A stretch of 44,762 nt of DNA from Lachnospiraceae bacterium. Its GTDB lineage: Bacteria > Bacillota > Clostridia > Lachnospirales > Lachnospiraceae. Shown here piece by piece: positions 20,241-29,108 of the stretch. Below the pieces are notes generated by a model. The model did not search any database. It had not been told where the DNA came from and was given only the letters and a program-made list of their open reading frames with translations. Numbering within the stretch: position 1 is the stretch's first letter; every line of letters begins with the position of its first letter. Location: NCBI GenBank assembly GCA_021442455.1, contig JABUSY010000067.1, forward strand, positions 1-44,762, given 5' to 3'. A program made the position numbers and the translations under genes.

Positions 20241-21419
20241 ATGAAGGAACTGAAATTAAAATATGGATGTAATCCAAACCAGAAGCTGTCACGGATCTAT
20301 GTGGCAAACGGTGGCGATTTGCCCATTCGTTTACTTTCCGGACGGCCTGGATATATCAATTTTATGGATGCGTTTAATGGCTGGCAGATGGTACGTGAAT
20401 TAAAAAAAGCCACAGGACTTCCAGCGGCGGCTTCTTTCAAACATGTGTCTCCTGCAGGAAGCGCTGTAGGCCTTCCCATGAGTGATGTTCTGAAAAAGAT
20501 TTACTGGGTAGATGATATGGGAACACTTTCGCCGTTGGCATCTGCCTATGCGAGAGCGAGAGGCGCTGACAGAATATCTTCCTTTGGTGATTTTATTTCT
20601 CTATCAGATATATGTGATATAGACACTGCTTCTTTGATTAAAAGAGAGGTTTCAGACGGGGTGATCGCACCTGGATATAACGATGAAGCATTAGAGATTC
20701 TCAAAAACAAAAAAAACGGAAAGTACTGTGTTATTCAGATCGATGAGAATTATGTGCCTGCGCCTCTGGAACACAAAGAAGTGTTTGGTGTTACCTTTGA
20801 GCAGGATAGGCAGGAATTGGTGATTGATGATGCTTTCCTCTCCAATGTGGTAACAGAGAAAAAAGAAATTCCTACGGAAGCGTTGAGAGATCTAAAAATT
20901 TCCTTGATCACCCTGAAATATACACAGTCAAATTCTGTCTGCTTTGTCAAAGATGGACAGGCGATCGCTGTTGGCGCTGGACAGCAGTCCAGAGTTCACT
21001 GCACCCGCCTTGCCGGGAAGAAAGCCGACAACTGGTGGTTGCGTCAATGTCCGAAAGTGTTGAATCTGTCTTTCGTAGATAGCATTCGACGTGCGGATAG
21101 GGATAATGCAATTGATGTTTATATTGGAGAGGAATACATGGATGTTCTGAATGATGGTGCATGGCAAAAGATCTTCAAGAAGAAACCAGAGATTTTCACA
21201 AGAGAGGAAAAACGTATCTGGTTGAATCAGATGACAGGAGTAGCACTTGGATCAGACGCTTTTTTCCCTTTTTCTGACAATATTGAAAGAGCACATAAGA
21301 GCGGTGTCCAGTATGTAGCAGAGTCAGGCGGTTCTGTGCATGATGATGAAGTAATCGAATGTTGCAACAAATATGGCATAACCATGGCCTTCACAGGAAT
21401 TCGTTTGTTTCATCACTAA
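20241..21419 (+). CDS. AICAR formyltransferase (stand-alone PurH-type domain)
   Basis: Transfers a formyl group from 10-formyltetrahydrofolate to AICAR, giving FAICAR. The protein has 392 residues and consists only of the transformylase part; the cyclohydrolase domain of classical PurH (about 520 residues in all) is absent, its job being done by the preceding gene. The catalytic Lys-His pair is at 67-68 in SFKHVSPAGSAVGL. The segment QQSRVHCTRLAG and the C-terminal AESGGSVHDDEVIECC and GITMAFTGIRLFHH match the family. A strong GAGGAGG precedes the ATG. No terminator is visible downstream. Confidence 0.92.
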   Translation: MKELKLKYGCNPNQKLSRIYVANGGDLPIRLLSGRPGYINFMDAFNGWQMVRELKKATGLPAAASFKHVSPAGSAVGLPMSDVLKKIYWVDDMGTLSPLASAYARARGADRISSFGDFISLSDICDIDTASLIKREVSDGVIAPGYNDEALEILKNKKNGKYCVIQIDENYVPAPLEHKEVFGVTFEQDRQELVIDDAFLSNVVTEKKEIPTEALRDLKISLITLKYTQSNSVCFVKDGQAIAVGAGQQSRVHCTRLAGKKADNWWLRQCPKVLNLSFVDSIRRADRDNAIDVYIGEEYMDVLNDGAWQKIFKKKPEIFTREEKRIWLNQMTGVALGSDAFFPFSDNIERAHKSGVQYVAESGGSVHDDEVIECCNKYGITMAFTGIRLFHH

Positions 21420-22606
21420 TTTTTAAAGGAAAGCCGGATAATTAAGAGGTTGTTCAAAATATGAATTTCTGAAAATGTACTTTTAGATGAAAGATATATT
21501 TTTGCATCTTCGTTATTATATTTGTTTATTCTTGTGAACTTGTTTGAAGTAACTGTTCAGGATTAGATTCAGTTGTTTGTAAAATTTTTTGTGAAAGCTG
21601 TTGAGATTATTCATAGTCGATAAGTTCTGAAATCTGTGAGATGGAAAACTGTGTTTTTTCAGATATTCTTTGGAAAATTTCATGTGAATAAAAATGATTT
21701 TCGGGCGAAAGGTGGTTACACACTATCGATATAGCAGTTTTTTGGGGTGTCGGAATATTCATTATTTCTTCGAATATTTCGCCGAGAAGAAGATGTTGGT
21801 TTGTATCGCAATCAAGTAGGAGAAAATACTTGCTGATATTTGGACTGGAATATAGACAGTTCTTAGACTTTCTAATAAAAATAGGCAAATGAAGCATTAA
21901 TCTAGAAAACAGCATATTCAATCAGTTGATGATCGATGAGCAGCAAGATTGACTGTAACGCTGTCCGTTGCTCGAATTTAGACACACTAGTGTACTTTTC
22001 CATCGGTCCAGAATGAAATAATATGGAAAGCAAAGGGCCTATGAGCAGACATTTAGATGTTGTCTGTTCTTTGTATGAACACTTCTTTTGTCTTGACATA
22101 ATACTCTGCAGTTTCTTCAGCTGGTAGGTATGCAGATATTACATATAAAACATGAGGAGTCTATAAGAATTTTTTTCATGATAAAGGAAAAGGTATATTC
22201 GTTTGTTTTAATTGTTGTATTGTCTGGCACGATAGAGTACCCAGTAGATACAATGAGTGTTTTCTTTAAAAATGTTCACTTACAAAACAAATTCTGCAGG
22301 AAATGAGAAGTATTTTGATCGGTGAGAATGTGATCATAGACGAAGAATAAAAATCTAGGTCAATCATTCTTTTTACAGTAAAGTCTATACTGAATGCAGT
22401 ATTCATTTTACAATGCTTGATGAATTTTTATTTTTTTGTTTGTTACAAATTAAAGATAGGTATCAATTCTTTTCTTTTAGAGAATGATTACTATCTGAAA
22501 CTATCATGGTGACACTGCTGGTGAAATCATTCATGTCTCAAAACTCCTCACTCCTACCGACCAATTAAATTGTTTATAGCATCATACTATTGGCGGATTA
22601 TTGCTG
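21420..22606. other. decayed DNA after the AICAR formyltransferase gene
   Basis: About 1.2 kb with no intact gene. The best candidate is a minus-strand open stretch at 21607-21921 of about 104 codons, whose reading PQKTAISIVCNHLSPENHFY and EKTQFSISQISELIDYE looks like a helical C-terminal domain. It has no clear start or ribosome binding site, and I do not recognise it. The rest is AT-rich and stop-filled. Confidence 0.45.
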
Positions 22607-22635
22607 TTGCGAAAATATAGATTTTGTGCTATACT
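22607..22635 (+). promoter_or_regulatory. promoter of the small gene and glycosylase pair
   Basis: TTGCGA at 22607-22612, a 17-nt spacer, TATACT at 22630-22635 preceded by TGC. The predicted start is near 22642, which rules out the upstream in-frame TTG at 22624 as a start codon. Confidence 0.82.
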
Positions 22636-22668
22636 GAAAAGCAAAGATTAAAAAAGGAATGTGATTTT

Positions 22669-22911
22669 GTGCGGACTATGGAATTTAAAATGGAGCGTTA
22701 CGGGCTTTTAAAAGTGGGACAGGAAATTACAGTGGTAGAAAGTGTTCTTCCGACTTCTTATTATTATACGATCATACCAGCCATTGCCATGAGTAAGAAT
22801 TATCAAACTTATGAACGGTTGAAATCCACGAAAGGAACTGTCAGGGAAATCAATCAAACCAGCAAGGGATATTATACGGTTGTCGAATTTGATGAAGATG
22901 AACCATTTTGA
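22669..22911 (+). CDS. small conserved hypothetical protein
   Basis: About 80 residues, starting at GTG 22669 (AAAAAGG at 22651-22657 is about 11 nt upstream) or at ATG 22678. The sequence (MEFKMERYGLLKVGQEITVV, LPTSYYYTIIPAIAMSKN, GTVREINQT, YYTVVEFDEDEPF) suggests a small beta-rich cytoplasmic protein; I recall similar short hypothetical proteins in Lachnospiraceae but know no function. It has a clear promoter and its stop overlaps the start of the glycosylase gene, so the two are translated together. Survival amid decay suggests it is under selection. Confidence 0.75.
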   Translation: MRTMEFKMERYGLLKVGQEITVVESVLPTSYYYTIIPAIAMSKNYQTYERLKSTKGTVREINQTSKGYYTVVEFDEDEPF

Positions 22912-23407
22912 GAAGCAGGTACATGCCATAGAACCGGTGTTCAACAGTGATTCCAGATTGCTGATCTTGGGCAGTTTTCCATCGGTTCAATCAAGAAAAA
23001 CTGGTTTTTTCTATAGTCATCCTAAGAACCGTTTCTGGAAAGTACTGGCTGCTATTATTAATTCGAAGGTTCCGATAACAATAGAAGAGAAGAAAGCATT
23101 TCTTCTGGAACGCCACATCGCTCTTTGGGATGTCATCGCTTCTTGTGTAATTATGGGTTCCAGAGATAGCAGTATTCGGAAGATAGTGCCCAATGAGATC
23201 ACAAGAATATTGCAAGTGGCTCCGATTCGTTGCATTGGTTGTAATGGTAGCATCTCTTATCAGTTATATAAGAAATATATTTATCCTTTAACGAAGCGCG
23301 AGGCGGTGAAACTTCCGTCTAGCAGTCCGGCAAATACAGCTTGGAATCTGGAAAAATTGAAGAACGAATGGAAAGTTTGCTGGAGTTTTATCGAAAATGT
23401 TGTGTAA
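22898..23407 (+). CDS. DNA-deoxyinosine (hypoxanthine) glycosylase-like, uracil-DNA glycosylase superfamily
   Basis: Likely removes deaminated adenine (hypoxanthine) from DNA to start base-excision repair. It has about 169 residues. The N-terminal active-site region LLILGSFPSVQSR and FFYSHPKNRFW matches the superfamily pattern (L(L/I)GxxPS plus HPxNxFW). IGCNGSISYQLYKKY and LPSSSPANTAW near the C-terminus correspond to the nucleotide-binding and leucine-loop motifs. I chose ATG 22898; ATG 22892 is equally possible. The start overlaps the preceding stop by 14 nt, indicating coupling. Family membership is clear, but the exact damaged base is inferred. Confidence 0.85.
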   Translation: MNHFEKQVHAIEPVFNSDSRLLILGSFPSVQSRKTGFFYSHPKNRFWKVLAAIINSKVPITIEEKKAFLLERHIALWDVIASCVIMGSRDSSIRKIVPNEITRILQVAPIRCIGCNGSISYQLYKKYIYPLTKREAVKLPSSSPANTAWNLEKLKNEWKVCWSFIENVV

Positions 23408-24405
23408 TAGCATTATCCGAATCTGAAATGAAAAATTTTTCAGGAAAGAGCAGCATTGAATAACATACGAAAAAATATTAAAGTCGATGATTATGAAATC
23501 CGTATTCGGGATAAAATTCAGGACAAAGCAATAACTTCTGAGAAAACGCTGCGTTTGGACAATACGATGTTATTCGATATCATGTTGAGAATTCGTCAGT
23601 AATATAGTTTTACTTGAATATCAAGAGAAACAAATGCATGCATTTGTTGGATGTTGTGAGTGATGGATAATATGTTTGTAAGTATATTTATATATTTACG
23701 TGCATACACATCGGAATAAAATACGAAAATGGTGTAATCTGATTATCTGCAATTCATTCTGGTCTATGGGTAATCATAATGGGAAAGAGATCTTGATTTA
23801 GCTGTTATGATCATATCGTTTACTATACGTTACTTCCGGTCAAAGATCTCTCGATTGTAATTTGCTTTCAAGATACTGGTGACAAGGCTTATAAAAATGA
23901 AATTTCAGGGGTAGGTAGTATGGATTGTAAAAAAAATTACCGATATGTGGCATATTAAAATTGTGGTAAAAAGATACATAGCATAGATGAGATAGATCGT
24001 AGCGTTGATAGACTTGAATATCTCTAGTTTAAGATGCCGATTCAGAAAAAATATGTAAAAGCAGTCCACGAAGTATACTTTTTGGAAGTCTTAGATGCAT
24101 ATTGGGAGAATGCTGAAGCGTTCGTGAAGGAATATAGTTTTACAAAAGTTTGTGCTAATTTTACAGAGTTGTTCACAAATATGAGGATGATTTCATAATA
24201 TTTGTGATGCTTTGTCAGTTGACACTTTCTGACAAAAAGTGAGTTACTATAGTAATAGTTTTTATGGAAGTGCATGTTGACTGTTCAGTGTTATGGTATC
24301 AGTCTAGAATTTTAATCGTATCTTAACGAAATGGAAGCCGGAACAAAACAGAGAGAGGTTAGATAATGTAATGGTATAATGCTGCTGTACAGAGCAGTGT
24401 GCTGT
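23408..24405. other. decayed DNA downstream of the glycosylase gene
   Basis: No intact gene. Protein-like fragments on the plus strand include NNIRKNIKVDDYEIRIRDK and TLRLDNTMLFDIMLRIRQ (23458-23601), MDCKKNYRYVAY near 23920, and KKYVKAVHEVYFLEVLDAYW near 24048, each ended by stops. They suggest one or two pseudogenes reading in the same direction as the glycosylase gene. No family assigned. Confidence 0.5.
24373..24405 (+). promoter_or_regulatory. possible extended -10 promoter of a short RNA
   Basis: TATAAT at about 24375-24380 preceded by TGG, with no -35 box, some 30 nt before a strong terminator. If active it would make a transcript of roughly 50 nt. This could be a small RNA, or the leftover of a leader whose gene has decayed. 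Weak. Confidence 0.3.
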
Positions 24406-24438
24406 AGCCTATTTTCTGTAAACAAAAATAGGCTTTTT
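24406..24438 (+). terminator. orphan intrinsic terminator
   Basis: 10-bp stem AGCCTATTTT/AAAATAGGCT (24406-24415 with 24425-24434), 9-nt loop, then TTTT. It stands alone, almost 1 kb after the last intact gene. Confidence 0.88.
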
Positions 24439-25888
24439 GTAGAAAGACCGGTCGATGGGAACAATTAATCAAACGATAAGGGTGGCGGAGAAAAAAAATT
24501 GACTAATCTTATACAAAGGAGATACAGAAGAGTTGTACAGAAATTAACAATTAGAAGCGAATAGAGGAACGGTTATCAGGCAAAGTGTTATCTATATCCC
24601 TTTCTACGGACTGTGGGCTGTAAAAAACTAGAGAAAATTCGCATATAAATTAATCTATTGCAATATAGAAAAATGACAAGTAAGTTCGTATGAGATTTTC
24701 GGATAAAGGAACTGGAAGCTGTGTTGGTTCGGCCTTTTAGATTTTTCTTACAAGTGAGCGAATTTTCAAGTGTACTGAAAGTGAAAGTGAAATATTTTTA
24801 TAGAAGGCTTGGGCGGTTTCCCTTCAGCGACTATCGAAAAAGTCTGTAAGGTTTGGTTGTTGATGTGTATAAAGAAGCAGTTATGTTGTCCAGTTTTCTC
24901 ATGAGAATCGAAAATATCATAACAGTCTATGTTTTAGACACTTGGTGTTTTGAATGCAGGATATAGGGAGCTTTGCTATAAAGTTATTGATCATAACTAT
25001 AATGAATGGCAATTTTTGTAAATTGATCTACGGGTTAAGAGGTAAACAGGTGAATCATGCAGTATTTGTAATTCTGACAAAACAGAAAGGAATGGTATTA
25101 TTCTTTTGAATGAAAAATAGAAGTTATGTCCTTAAAAATAAAACTGGATCTTTGTTTTTATGAATACATGGTTGTTTGTCTGAGACATTTTAAAAGAAAG
25201 GAAGTAAGAAAAGAAGAATATCTTTTCTGGATGGGATTCTATCCTCTTCGAATAGAGGCAGGATTTGAAAAAAAAGTGTTGCGATTTTCATTTTAGGTTT
25301 GATCCTTCGTGTTGATTTATGAGCTGGTAGATGAACGGTATTTAACTGTGAAACACGATATAGCATAGGTTTTAGTATTATCCCTCTTAAGCATTCGCAC
25401 AGATGATGATGATGCAATATATCTCCAATCGTTATTCCCTTCGTTCAATCCCTATTGGATCATATTGGCAGCGATGTGAGAGCAGTAGATATGAATATAG
25501 GGCATATGAAAAATGTGTATGAATGACTTCCTATATTTGACCGGAATCTTCGGATAACTGTAAGGTGCTCTATTAGACTCTGACTCTGGGAGGGGGAAGT
25601 CAAAGAAGATTCCCTGGTGGATTTTTTGAATGAGGATGAGAGTAATTGTTTTCTGTTTGATGGGAGGTATATATATTGCGTCAGACATTGCTTTGAGAGA
25701 AAAATAGTTTCATCCAGTTCATTGACATAGGAATCGAGGATGAACTTCAATCAGAAGAAGACCATAGAGTGTTTAACTGTTGTTTTAGGAGTACGGAGAA
25801 TTATTCTACAGGAAATGGAGATACCAGTAAAATTAGAGAATTTTGTAACTGTATTGAGCACTGAGAAGATATAAAAAATTGCTGGTTT
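24439..25888. other. decayed DNA before the LysR gene
   Basis: About 1.45 kb without an intact gene. Plus-strand fragments near 25460-25850 read IGSDVRAVDMNIGHMKNVYE, SLVDFLNEDESNCFLFDGRY and VRRIILQEMEIPVKLENFVT in shifting frames. They look like one pseudogene ending near 25875 convergent to the LysR gene. No family assigned. Confidence 0.5.
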
Positions 25889-26773
25889 TTAAGAAAAGGA
25901 CTGTATAAATGTTTTGGCAGCTTTTGAGAGCGGGAGATAAGCATTGTGAGCAATGACCAGTTTTCGTGTGGGAAGTGGCTCTGTGATGTGAAGCTGGAAA
26001 AGGCCTTTGGTACTGTTTAGACAGTAGTCTGGAACGAAGGCAATGCCGAAACCGATATTCGCCAGATCGATCAGCAAATCATTTCTGCCTAGTTCGATTT
26101 CGGGCACTAGTTCTAGCTGATGTTGCTGAAATAGGTGTTGGAGGAATTCGCTAGTGGTACTTTGCCGATCCAGCATTAGGATCGGATAGTTCAGCAATTC
26201 CTTTAAGGAGATAGTTTTATCCATCAATTCTGGGTAATATTTTTGGCTGGCAATAAATACATCCTGAAAAATATGAATTGTGATGGATTTTATCTTTTCA
26301 GGGAGGAGAGAATTTGGATAATTGATGACGATCAAATCTACTTGCCCAGTTTCAAGAAGATCTACGCATTTCGTTGAGGCCTGGTTGGTTATCTTGATGT
26401 GAACACTGGGATATTTCTTGTGAAACTGGTTCAGATAATGGATTAGGAAATAGCGACAGATCATATCGCTGACTCCGATGCGTAGCTGTTTGCATCCCAG
26501 GATGTTGGATTTCATGAGCTGCGCTTCTCCTCGTTTGATCAAATTGATGGCAGGCTCTATGTAGCGCAGGAGAATTTCACCCTCCGGCGTCAGTTGTACC
26601 TGTTTGGTACTACGGATGAAGAGAGTGCTACCAAGCTTCTTTTCCAGTAATTTGACAGACTGACTGACTGCTGATTGAGAAATAAACAATTGTTTGGAAG
26701 CTTCCGAAAAGCTTAAAGAAATAACTACGTGATAAAAAACTTTATATAACTCATAATTAATATCCATGCTCAA
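25889..26773 (-). CDS. LysR-family transcriptional regulator
   Basis: DNA-binding regulator of 294 residues, full length for the family. Residues about 1-65 are the winged helix-turn-helix (FSEASKQLFISQSAVSQSVK, then LEKKLGSTLFIRSTKQVQLT). About 90-290 are the periplasmic-binding-protein-like effector domain. The start is TTG 26773, 8 nt behind AAGGAGG; the in-frame ATG 26767 is the alternative. It has its own near-consensus promoter. It is divergent from thrS, but a link between them is doubtful because thrS is usually controlled by a T-box. Its target may be decayed or elsewhere. The effector cannot be predicted. Confidence 0.93.
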   Translation of the reverse strand: MSMDINYELYKVFYHVVISLSFSEASKQLFISQSAVSQSVKLLEKKLGSTLFIRSTKQVQLTPEGEILLRYIEPAINLIKRGEAQLMKSNILGCKQLRIGVSDMICRYFLIHYLNQFHKKYPSVHIKITNQASTKCVDLLETGQVDLIVINYPNSLLPEKIKSITIHIFQDVFIASQKYYPELMDKTISLKELLNYPILMLDRQSTTSEFLQHLFQQHQLELVPEIELGRNDLLIDLANIGFGIAFVPDYCLNSTKGLFQLHITEPLPTRKLVIAHNAYLPLSKAAKTFIQSFS

Positions 26774-26799
26774 TGATTAGGCCTCCTTATAATGAATAA

Positions 26800-26828
26800 A
26801 GTATAAAGAGGAAATGTTCATATGTCAA
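26800..26828 (-). promoter_or_regulatory. promoter of the LysR gene
   Basis: On the minus strand, TTGACA (plus 26823-26828), a 17-nt spacer and TATACT (plus 26800-26805). Near-consensus. Confidence 0.82.
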
Positions 26829-26935
26829 CAGTTTCATTTATTATTTAAAAATTCAGAAAAGAAGCAAGCCGTTTTTATCGTTAATTGATTCTCAAAAAGC
26901 TGATAAGTAGGGTAAAATTAAAGAGAACTTTAGCA

Positions 26936-26964
26936 TTGACAAAGATAAAGAAAGGTGCTAAAAT
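26936..26964 (+). promoter_or_regulatory. thrS promoter
   Basis: TTGACA at 26936-26941, a 17-nt spacer, TAAAAT at 26959-26964 with an upstream TGC. The predicted start is near 26971, giving an unusually long leader of about 230 nt. Confidence 0.85.
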
Positions 26965-26970
26965 GAAGAA

Positions 26971-27165
26971 ATATGTTGAAACTAATGTTACAGAGATGTG
27001 AGAAGTCAGCTGAAGATCATCTCAGATCGATTTTCAAACAGACCCAATGGTTTTGTTATTTTATAATGCAGTGATTCTGAATACAAATCAGAGTGACAAC
27101 AAATTTAAAGTATTTATCCCTTGTTGTTTCTTAGGAAATTGCAGGGAATGGATATTTTTTTGTTC
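26971..27165 (+). ncRNA. possible degenerate T-box leader of thrS
   Basis: The leader is as long as a T-box leader and ends in an imperfect hairpin (TATCC/GGATA at 27115-27119 and 27150-27154, with inner CCCT/AGGG as an alternative) followed by seven T at 27155-27161, about 40 nt before thrS. An AGAGA-like stretch occurs near 26992. The canonical antiterminator sequence (AGGGTGGNACCGCG in functional T-boxes) is missing; the closest stretch is AGAGTGACAACA at 27090-27101, which lacks the TGGN that pairs with the tRNA end. Either a decayed T-box or a different leader. Confidence 0.4.
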
Positions 27166-27203
27166 AACTGTCCTGTCTATTGAAGTGGAAAGGAGAAAGG
27201 AAT

Positions 27204-29108
27204 ATGATTGTCACGTTGAAAAATGGATCAATCAAGGAGTATAGTTCACCGATATCCGTGCTGGATATTGCCATGGATATTAGCAAAGATTTTGGCTATA
27301 TGGCAACGGCTGGAAAGTTAAATGGTAAGGTCGTTGATTTAAGGCATGTAGTTGATAAAGATTGTAGTTTGAATATTTTGACAGCGAATGATCCAGAAGG
27401 CCTGGCTGTTTATCGCCATACAACTGCTCACATCATGGCTCAAGCCATTAAGCGTTTGTATTTTCAAGCTAAGCTGGCTATCGGTCCGTCTATTGCGAAC
27501 GGATTTTATTATGATATAGATATTGAAGGTGGATTCACTCTGGAGGATCTTGGAAAAATTGAAGCAGAGATGGAAAAGATCATCAAAGAAGCAATTCCCC
27601 TGAAACGCTTTATTCTTACCAGGGATGATGCGGTAATTTTTATGAGAGAGCGGAAGGAACCGTATAAGATCGAATTGATTGAAGATTTGCCGAAAGAATC
27701 AGAAATTAGTTTTTATGCACAGAATGAGTTTGTGGACCTCTGTGCAGGTCCTCATTTAATGAATACTAAGCTGGTGAAAGCGTTTAAGTTAATCAGTTTA
27801 GCCGGTGCTTATTGGAGAGGAAATGAACACAATAAAATGCTGAGCCGTATCTATGGTACGGCTTTTGCTAAGAAAAGTGATTTGAACGCTTATCTGACGA
27901 TGATAGAAGAGGCTAAAAAGCGTGATCACAGAAAGCTGGGAAAAACATTGGGATTGTTCATGATGAATAATGACGGACCGGGTTTCCCTTTTTTTCTTCC
28001 GAAAGGCATGATATTAAAAAACACTTTGCTGAATTACTGGCATGAGCTCCATAACCGGAATGGCTATCAGGAGATTTCTACTCCGCTTCTACTAAATAAG
28101 AGCTTGTGGGAGACTTCTGGACATTGGGATCACTATAAGGATAATATGTATACGACGATGATCGATGAGCAAGATTATGCGATCAAGCCCATGAATTGTC
28201 CAGGCGGCGTTCTGGTGTATCAGTCGGAAGTGCATTCTTATCGTGATCTTCCTCTGCGTTTAAGTGAACTGGGGATTGTGCATCGTCATGAAAAGTCAGG
28301 ACAGCTACATGGGCTCATGCGCGTACGCTGTTTCACTCAGGATGATGCTCATATTTTTATGTCTCCGGATCAAATCAAAAATGAAATCAAAGACGTTATA
28401 AAGCTGATTGATGAGGTCTATAATCTGTTTGGATTCAAATATCATGTAGAACTCTCCACCAGACCGGACAATTTTATGGGAAGTAATGAGGACTGGCAGA
28501 TGGCTACCGAAGCGCTAAGATCCCTTTTAAATGATTTAAGGATGGAATATGTGGTACATGAGGGCGACGGTGCTTTCTACGGTCCTAAAATTGATTTTCA
28601 TCTGCAGGATTTTATCGGAAGAATCTGGCAGTGCGGGACGATCCAATTAGATTTCCAGCTGCCGCTTCGCTTCCAGCTGGAATATACAGGGGCTGACGGA
28701 GAAAAGCACAGGCCGATCATGATTCATAGAGTCGCTTTAGGGTCGATTGAACGTTTTATCGGTATATTGATTGAACATTTTGCGGGGGCTTTCCCGACCT
28801 GGTTGGCTCCGGTACAGGTAAAGGTGTTGCCAATTTCTGAAAAATTTTTAAATTACGGTGCACAAATCAAAAAATCGCTGGTAGATGCAGGAATACGTGC
28901 AGAGTTGGATGTCCGTTCCGAAACAATTGCTTACAAAATCCGTGAGGCTCAAAATCAGAAAATTTCATATATGCTGCTCGTGGGTGCTAAAGAAGAAGAG
29001 ATGGGGAATGTGACTGTCCGTACCCGTCTTGGCGGAAACCAGGGGCAGAAAAGCCTAGAGAATTTCATCGAAGAAATTAAATCAGAAATTGCTGAAAAAA
29101 GATTCTAG
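27204..29108 (+). CDS. thrS: threonyl-tRNA synthetase
   Basis: Charges tRNA-Thr. The protein has 634 residues with all domains: TGS (about 1-60, MIVTLKNGSIKEY), the second additional editing domain with HTTAHIMAQA and the Cys-His pair in VDLCAGPHL, the class II catalytic core with motif 2 (VHRHEKSGQLHGLMRVRCF is near residue 370), the zinc Cys in NCPGG (Cys332), and the C-terminal anticodon-binding domain. I chose ATG 27204 because GGAGAAAGG precedes it and the protein then begins like its family. The upstream in-frame ATG at 27180 has no ribosome binding site. It has its own promoter and a long leader. Confidence 0.98.
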   Translation: MIVTLKNGSIKEYSSPISVLDIAMDISKDFGYMATAGKLNGKVVDLRHVVDKDCSLNILTANDPEGLAVYRHTTAHIMAQAIKRLYFQAKLAIGPSIANGFYYDIDIEGGFTLEDLGKIEAEMEKIIKEAIPLKRFILTRDDAVIFMRERKEPYKIELIEDLPKESEISFYAQNEFVDLCAGPHLMNTKLVKAFKLISLAGAYWRGNEHNKMLSRIYGTAFAKKSDLNAYLTMIEEAKKRDHRKLGKTLGLFMMNNDGPGFPFFLPKGMILKNTLLNYWHELHNRNGYQEISTPLLLNKSLWETSGHWDHYKDNMYTTMIDEQDYAIKPMNCPGGVLVYQSEVHSYRDLPLRLSELGIVHRHEKSGQLHGLMRVRCFTQDDAHIFMSPDQIKNEIKDVIKLIDEVYNLFGFKYHVELSTRPDNFMGSNEDWQMATEALRSLLNDLRMEYVVHEGDGAFYGPKIDFHLQDFIGRIWQCGTIQLDFQLPLRFQLEYTGADGEKHRPIMIHRVALGSIERFIGILIEHFAGAFPTWLAPVQVKVLPISEKFLNYGAQIKKSLVDAGIRAELDVRSETIAYKIREAQNQKISYMLLVGAKEEEMGNVTVRTRLGGNQGQKSLENFIEEIKSEIAEKRF

